A DNA stretch of 9,719 nt, from the NCBI GenBank assembly GCA_947630315.1, contig CANRHA010000052.1, forward strand, positions 1 to 9,719, written 5' to 3'. A model generated the notes under the pieces. That model saw nothing but the letters and a program-made list of their open reading frames with translations, did no database searches and was not told where the DNA came from. This DNA is from an uncultured Clostridia bacterium (GTDB lineage Bacteria > Bacillota > Clostridia > Oscillospirales > Ruminococcaceae). The translations under genes and the position numbers were made by a program. Shown here piece by piece: positions 6,597 to 9,719 of this stretch. Numbering within the stretch: the stretch's first letter is position 1; every line of letters begins with the position of its first letter.

Positions 6597-8000
6597 ATGG
6601 TTTTTTCAAGCATACCTTTTCTTTATTACTTCCTGCCGGCGGTGCTTCTATGCTACTTTATAGCGCCGAAATTCCTGAAAAACGCGGTCCTGCTCATATT
6701 CAGCCTGATTTTCTACGCTTGGGGCGAGCCGCGTTTTATATGGTTTATGCTCATATCTATCATACAGGGCTACGCGCTCGGGCTTCTGATCGAAAAATAC
6801 CGAAAAAAGCCGAAGCTCAAAGCCCTGCTGACGGCGCTCTCCTGCATTATAAGCATTGGCCTGCTCGTATATTGCAAGTACGCCGATTTCTTTATAGAAA
6901 ACTTCAACGCGATAACCGGGCTTTCGGTGCCGCTTTTAAAGGTAGTTCTGCCTATAGGGATAAGCTTTTACACATTCCAGATATTAAGCTATACCGTCGA
7001 CGTTTCCCGCGGGAGCGTTCCCGCGCAGAAAAACCCGATCTCCCTCGGGGCGTATGTCGCCATGTTCCCGCAGCTCATAGCCGGGCCTATCGTGAGGTAT
7101 TCCGACATAGCCGAGCAGCTTAACGGCCGCACCCACACCCTTGAAAAAACAGCGGCGGGCGCAAGGCGGTTTGTGATAGGTCTTGCGAAAAAGGTTCTTA
7201 TTGCAAACCAGCTCGGCGAGCTTATAGAGATGTTCAAAGCCACCGGCAGCCGTTCGGTGCTGTATATGTGGCTCTACGCTTTGGCCTACGCTATACACAT
7301 ATACTTCGACTTCTCGGGGTATTCCGATATGGCCATCGGCCTCGGAAAGATATTCGGGTTCGACTTCCCCGAAAACTTCAACTACCCGTTCATATCAAAG
7401 AGCGCTACCGAGTTCTGGCGGCGCTGGCATATGACCCTCGGCTCGTGGTTCAGAGACTACGTTTATATCCCGATGGGCGGAAACCGGGTGTCAAAGCCCC
7501 GTTGGCTCTTTAACATTCTGACCGTCTGGATGCTCACCGGCTTCTGGCACGGCGCGGCGTGGACGTTTATATGTTGGGGGCTTTTGTTCGCGGTTTTGCT
7601 GATGGCCGAAAAGCTGTGGTATCTTAAGCGGCTCGAAAAGCTTAAAATATTGCCGCATATTTACAAGATACTCTTTGTAACCGTCAGCTTTGTTCTCTTC
7701 GATTCCGCCTCGCTCGCCCAGGCCGGGGCAAATATAGGCGCGATGTTCGGCTTCGGCGGCCTGCCGCTTGTTTCGTCCGAGGCGGTTTATAACCTCAGAA
7801 GCTACGCGGTCATCCTTATAATAGGAATGATCGGCTCGACGCCGCTTGTAAAAACCCTCTGTGAAAAGGTTTCTGCAAAGCCTGTCGGCGAAAAGGTCTT
7901 AAGCGTTGCCGAACCTGTGGTACTGGTGCTTTTGCTCGCCGTATGTACGGGGTATCTGGTCGACGGCTCGTTCAACCCGTTTTTGTATTTCAGGTTCTGA
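6597..8000 (+). CDS. MBOAT family O-acyltransferase (AlgI/PatA-like)
   Basis: This is a polytopic membrane enzyme that, by family, passes acyl (usually acetyl) groups across the membrane for O-acylation of a surface polymer such as an exopolysaccharide or wall glycan. It is 467 residues, normal for the AlgI type. The start MVFSSIPFLYYFLP is typical of the family. The core runs through FDFSGYSDMAIGLGKIFGFD, then FWRRWHMTLGSWFRDYVYIP with H278, and TGFWHGAAWTFICWG with H318, the invariant MBOAT histidine. The protein ends NPFLYFRF, usual for members paired with a DHHW protein. The following gene begins 12 bases after the stop, which supports joint function. I see no Shine-Dalgarno sequence before the ATG, and a TATAAT ends one base before it. 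The acyl acceptor cannot be told from sequence. Confidence 0.95.
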   Translation: MVFSSIPFLYYFLPAVLLCYFIAPKFLKNAVLLIFSLIFYAWGEPRFIWFMLISIIQGYALGLLIEKYRKKPKLKALLTALSCIISIGLLVYCKYADFFIENFNAITGLSVPLLKVVLPIGISFYTFQILSYTVDVSRGSVPAQKNPISLGAYVAMFPQLIAGPIVRYSDIAEQLNGRTHTLEKTAAGARRFVIGLAKKVLIANQLGELIEMFKATGSRSVLYMWLYALAYAIHIYFDFSGYSDMAIGLGKIFGFDFPENFNYPFISKSATEFWRRWHMTLGSWFRDYVYIPMGGNRVSKPRWLFNILTVWMLTGFWHGAAWTFICWGLLFAVLLMAEKLWYLKRLEKLKILPHIYKILFVTVSFVLFDSASLAQAGANIGAMFGFGGLPLVSSEAVYNLRSYAVILIIGMIGSTPLVKTLCEKVSAKPVGEKVLSVAEPVVLVLLLAVCTGYLVDGSFNPFLYFRF

Positions 8001-8012
8001 GGAGGAAAGGTC

Positions 8013-9107
8013 ATGAAAAAGATCAAAAATATAGCCGTGGCCGCCCTCTGCGGAATATGGGTATTCGGCCTGAGCCTATGGGGGATAATTCAGCCCGATT
8101 CCGCGCTGTCGGTATCGGAGCGGCGCAAGCTTGCGCAAATGCCGGAATTTTCGGCCGAGACGCTTTTAAGCGGCAGCTTCATGAGCGATTTTGAGACCTA
8201 TTCCGCCGATCAGTTCCCCCTGCGCGACGGATTCAGAAGGGTAAAATCGATAGGCGAATACTATGTGTTCGGCCAGCTCGATTCAAATAAGATCTACCTA
8301 AAAGACGGCTACGCCTCAAAGCTTGAATACCCCTTAAAGACCGACGCCGTCGATCACGTTCTTGAACGCATGGAGTACATCTACAACACATACTTAAAGG
8401 ACTCGGGCGGGAAGGTATATCTTTCGGTGATCCCCGACAAAAACTACTTTATGGCGGACGGCTTTTACCCTCGGCTCGATTACGGCGAAATGGTCGGAAT
8501 GATGACCGAGGGCGCGCCCTACGCGGAGTACATCGACATTTTCCCGACGCTGAGTCTTGACGACTACTACCGCACCGACACCCACTGGCGGCAGGAAAAG
8601 ATAATCGATACGGCAAAGACCCTCGCCGCCGGAATGGGAACGGAAATCTCGGGCGAATACGAGCAGGCGGAGCTTGAACAGCCGTTTTACGGGGTGTACT
8701 ACGGACAGTCGGCCCTGCCCCTGCCGGGCGAGAGAATGATATATCTCAAAAACAAAAATATAGACGGGTTAAGCGTTTTCAACGCCGAGACAAACGGAAC
8801 CGAAGGGGTCTACAAGCTTGAAAACGCCGACGGCACCGACCCCTACGAGATCTTCCTTGACGGCTCGCGCTCGTTGATAGTTATAACCGATCCCGCCGCC
8901 GAGACCGACCGGGAGCTTGTGATCTTCCGCGACAGCTTCGGCTCGAGCATAGCGCCGCTTCTGGCCGAGGGGTACAAAACGGTAACGCTGATAGATATAC
9001 GGTACCTGCCCAGCCCGAACCTGAAGTTCTTCGTGGACTTTTCCGGGAAGGATACGCTGTTTTTGTACAGCACGCTGGTGGTGAATAACGGGGAGGTTAT
9101 GAAGTAG
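8013..9107 (+). CDS. DHHW/AlgJ-AlgX-like SGNH acyltransferase or esterase, membrane anchored
   Basis: This is the extracellular partner of the MBOAT enzyme. In alginate systems AlgJ and AlgX, with an SGNH-like fold, act with AlgI to acetylate the polymer outside the membrane, and the same division of labour is inferred here. The 364-residue protein has an N-terminal signal anchor (about 7-27: IAVAALCGIWVFGLSLWGII). The family's fixed N-terminal block follows (SERRKLAQMPEF, then ADQFPLRDGF), and later VIPDKNYF. The catalytic pair is in RTDTHW (D189, H191) and the likely nucleophile is S308 in FRDSFGSS. All expected catalytic residues are present. The ribosome site AGGAGG (8000-8005) is 7 bases before the ATG and overlaps the MBOAT stop codon. 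It is the last gene of the unit, with no strong terminator after it. Confidence 0.93.
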   Translation: MKKIKNIAVAALCGIWVFGLSLWGIIQPDSALSVSERRKLAQMPEFSAETLLSGSFMSDFETYSADQFPLRDGFRRVKSIGEYYVFGQLDSNKIYLKDGYASKLEYPLKTDAVDHVLERMEYIYNTYLKDSGGKVYLSVIPDKNYFMADGFYPRLDYGEMVGMMTEGAPYAEYIDIFPTLSLDDYYRTDTHWRQEKIIDTAKTLAAGMGTEISGEYEQAELEQPFYGVYYGQSALPLPGERMIYLKNKNIDGLSVFNAETNGTEGVYKLENADGTDPYEIFLDGSRSLIVITDPAAETDRELVIFRDSFGSSIAPLLAEGYKTVTLIDIRYLPSPNLKFFVDFSGKDTLFLYSTLVVNNGEVMK

Positions 9108-9126
9108 GGGGCGAGGGCGGAAAAGC

Positions 9127-9204
9127 TCCGATCGGGCGGACGGAATAGAGCGGGGCAACGCCGCCCGACTGATGAAAAGGTATTCGCGGCGGGGCTGCTC
9201 ATGC
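9127..9204. repeat. Hairpin-rich repeat unit, copy 1
   Basis: Order of parts: a short stem TCCG/CGGA (9127-9130, 9141-9144; 10-base loop), the block GGAATAGAGCGGGGCAAC (9142-9159), GATGAAAAGG (9171-9180), TATTCGC, a hairpin core GCGGC-GGG-GCTGC (9186-9198, one G-T pair) and TCATGC. Copy 2 has the same parts about 116 bases further on. Confidence 0.75.
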
Positions 9205-9239
9205 GATTAGAAGACAGAGGGCAGATGTCAGAAGACAGA
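9205..9239. repeat. Degenerate heptamer array ending in YAGA
   Basis: Five 7-base units in register, each ending TAGA or CAGA: GATTAGA at 9205-9211, then four units of the form NNNCAGA at 9212-9239. It directly follows repeat copy 1. A related array with mixed 7- and 8-base units is at 9321-9357. Confidence 0.65.
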
Positions 9240-9242
9240 AAC

Positions 9243-9320
9243 GTTCCACGACAGGTAGGTGGAACAGAGCAGGGCAACATGACCTTGATGAAAAGGGATT
9301 CGCGGCGGGGCTGCTCATGC
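9243..9320. repeat. Hairpin-rich repeat unit, copy 2
   Basis: Same order as copy 1. The first stem is GTTCCAC/GTGGAAC (9243-9249, 9259-9265; 9-base loop), then GGAACAGAGCAGGGCAAC (9261-9278; 16 of 18 bases shared with copy 1), CCTT-GATGAA-AAGG, GATTCGC, the hairpin core GCGGC-GGG-GCTGC and TCATGC. The first stem differs in sequence from copy 1 but is still paired. Confidence 0.75.
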
Positions 9321-9357
9321 TATTAGAGCGTTAGAAGATAGATGATTAGAAGATAGA
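9321..9357. repeat. TTAGAAGATAGA direct repeat and heptamer-like array
   Basis: TTAGAAGATAGA occurs at 9331-9342 and 9346-9357, preceded by TATTAGA at 9321-9327. Units of 7 and 8 bases alternate. The position just after repeat copy 2 parallels the array after copy 1. Confidence 0.6.
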
Positions 9358-9358
9358 A

Positions 9359-9433
9359 CGCACTCTTGGGGCGGGAGTGACAGAGTGCGACGGCCGTACA
9401 CTTGACGGAAAGGTATTCGCTTCGCTCATGCTA
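9359..9433. repeat. Hairpin-rich repeat unit, copy 3
   Basis: The first stem is CACTC/GAGTG (9361-9365, 9375-9379; 9-base loop). A competing 8-bp stem CGCACTCT/AGAGTGCG (9359-9366, 9382-9389) uses the same left strand. Then come GACGGAAAGG (9404-9413), TATTCGC, a minimal core that is GCGAAGC on the minus strand (9419-9425) and CTCATGCTATT. It is more diverged from copies 1 and 2 than they are from each other. Confidence 0.65.
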
Positions 9434-9438
9434 TTTTA

Positions 9439-9454
9439 AATGAACCAGTTCATT
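9439..9454. promoter_or_regulatory. Operator-like palindrome without an adjacent gene
   Basis: AATGAAC-CA-GTTCATT is a perfect 7-bp inverted repeat with a 2-base centre, the shape of many TetR-family operators. No gene begins within the remaining 265 bases of the window, so an operator role is only a suggestion. It may be a remnant, or part of a repeat. Confidence 0.35.
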
Positions 9455-9497
9455 GTGCGCCTTGGATAATAAAGTAATTCAAAGCGCGTCCACCCAC

Positions 9498-9547
9498 TAT
9501 AAAAAGGTATTCGCAAATTTCCTTGCGGAAATTTTCTCATACTATTT
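9498..9547. repeat. Hairpin-core repeat, copy 4 (short form)
   Basis: AAAAAGGTATTCGC is followed by a perfect 8-bp hairpin AAATTTCC-TTGC-GGAAATTT (9515-9534) and CTCATACTATT. The flanks match copies 1-3 while the hairpin stem is unrelated in sequence. The upstream stem and AGAGC block of copies 1-3 are absent. Confidence 0.75.
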
Positions 9548-9549
9548 GA

Positions 9550-9639
9550 ATCACCCCGCCCCCTGCCCCCTCCCCTCGAGGGGAGGGGGTTACTGCTAAC
9601 CTGTGAGCTTCTGCAAAGGCTGGAAGGGGGAGGGGTGAT
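9550..9639. repeat. C/G-rich MITE-like palindromic element
   Basis: Outer inverted repeats of 14 bases with one mismatch (ATCACCCC... at 9550-9563, ...GGGGTGAT at 9626-9639) enclose a perfect 24-bp palindrome at 9566-9589 centred on TCGA. From memory this resembles C/G-rich intergenic repeats of clostridial genomes, but I could not check it. It has no coding capacity. The palindrome lacks a T-run, so it is not a standard terminator. Confidence 0.75.
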
Positions 9640-9641
9640 CC

Positions 9642-9692
9642 GGCGCGGGCGGCCACCGCAGATATATCAGTAATTAGATTGCCGCCCGCGCC
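9642..9692. repeat. 12-bp GC-rich inverted repeat with AT-rich loop
   Basis: GGCGCGGGCGGC (9642-9653) pairs perfectly with GCCGCCCGCGCC (9681-9692) across a 27-base AT-rich loop (9654-9680). It begins 2 bases after the preceding palindromic element ends. No T-tract follows. Confidence 0.75.
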
Positions 9693-9719
9693 TACCTTGT
9701 AATAAGGTATCCGCTTACC
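9693..9719. repeat. Possible diverged fifth copy of the hairpin-core repeat, cut by the window edge
   Basis: A 6-bp stem TACCTT-gtaat-AAGGTA (9693-9709) leads into GGTATCCGC (9706-9714), one base different from the GGTATTCGC flank of copies 1, 3 and 4. The rest lies beyond the window, so membership is tentative. Confidence 0.4.

Larger units (their letters stand above)
9108..9719. other. Non-coding, repeat-dense 3' region
   Basis: I find no frame in these 612 bases with a ribosome site and a plausible protein. The stretch holds palindromic and tandem repeats described in separate entries. No intrinsic terminator with a clear T-run follows the DHHW gene. The nearest inverted repeat, CGGGCGG at 9133-9139 with CCGCCCG at 9161-9167, has a 21-base loop and no T-tract. 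Confidence 0.75.

Noticed and set aside
9132..9168. Intrinsic terminator after the DHHW gene
   Set aside because: The 8-bp GC stem has a 21-base loop and is followed by GACTGATGAAAAGG, not a T-run, so it does not meet the usual form.
9168..9176. CTGATGA in repeat copy 1 as a hammerhead ribozyme core
   Set aside because: Copies 2 and 3 read TTGATGA and TTGACGG at the same place, and no stem II followed by GAAA can be drawn. The match is by chance.
9179..9714. CRISPR array
   Set aside because: The repeats are spaced 116, 117, 94 and 200 bases apart and are not uniform, spacer-like intervals are far too long, and no cas gene is visible.

Overview
The window looks like a chromosomal segment of a low-to-mid GC Gram-positive anaerobe, most likely an uncultured clostridial bacterium of the Oscillospirales type. 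This is inferred from strong AGGAGG-type ribosome sites, consensus TTGACA/TATAAT promoters, an LAAC-lipobox lipoprotein, an MBOAT/DHHW surface-acylation pair and intergenic spaces full of short palindromic repeats. I could not run any search, so the lineage is inference.

Left half (1-5502, minus strand): an F1Fo ATP synthase operon reading leftwards in the order atpB-atpE-atpF-atpA-atpG-atpD. atpD runs off the left edge, so atpC cannot be assessed. The genes are tightly coupled (8-bp, 8-bp and 4-bp overlaps from atpF onward). The outstanding feature is that no separate atpH (delta/OSCP) exists between atpF and atpA. Instead the alpha subunit is 577 residues and carries about 78 extra N-terminal residues that read as the C-terminal, b-binding domain of delta, including its signature around DPNIIDGF and DWSIAGRL. 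The N-terminal, alpha-binding domain of delta is missing. The peripheral-stalk connector therefore appears to be covalently built into alpha. The c subunit also has a cleavable-looking leader and a glycine-poor helix 1, and gamma has a lysine-rich C-terminal tail.

Centre (5488-5790): a divergent promoter region. A roughly 142-bp imperfect palindrome (5531-5672), containing four heptamer repeats on each arm, lies between two outward-facing sigma-A promoters. The TTGACA -35 boxes of both promoters are the outer ends of the palindrome. One promoter drives the atp operon leftwards, the other drives the rightward genes.

Right half (5791-9107, plus strand): a probable three-gene unit. It encodes a secreted lipoprotein of unknown function with an acidic linker, an MBOAT O-acyltransferase (467 aa), and a membrane-anchored DHHW/AlgJ-AlgX-like protein (364 aa). 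The last two form the usual pair for O-acetylation of a cell-surface glycan.

Right end (9108-9719): 612 bases without a supportable gene, packed with repeats. There are three tandem units of about 116 bp with hairpins whose stems differ in sequence but remain paired, further copies of a short hairpin-core repeat, degenerate heptamer arrays, an orphan operator-like palindrome, a C/G-rich MITE-like palindrome and a 12-bp GC-rich inverted repeat.
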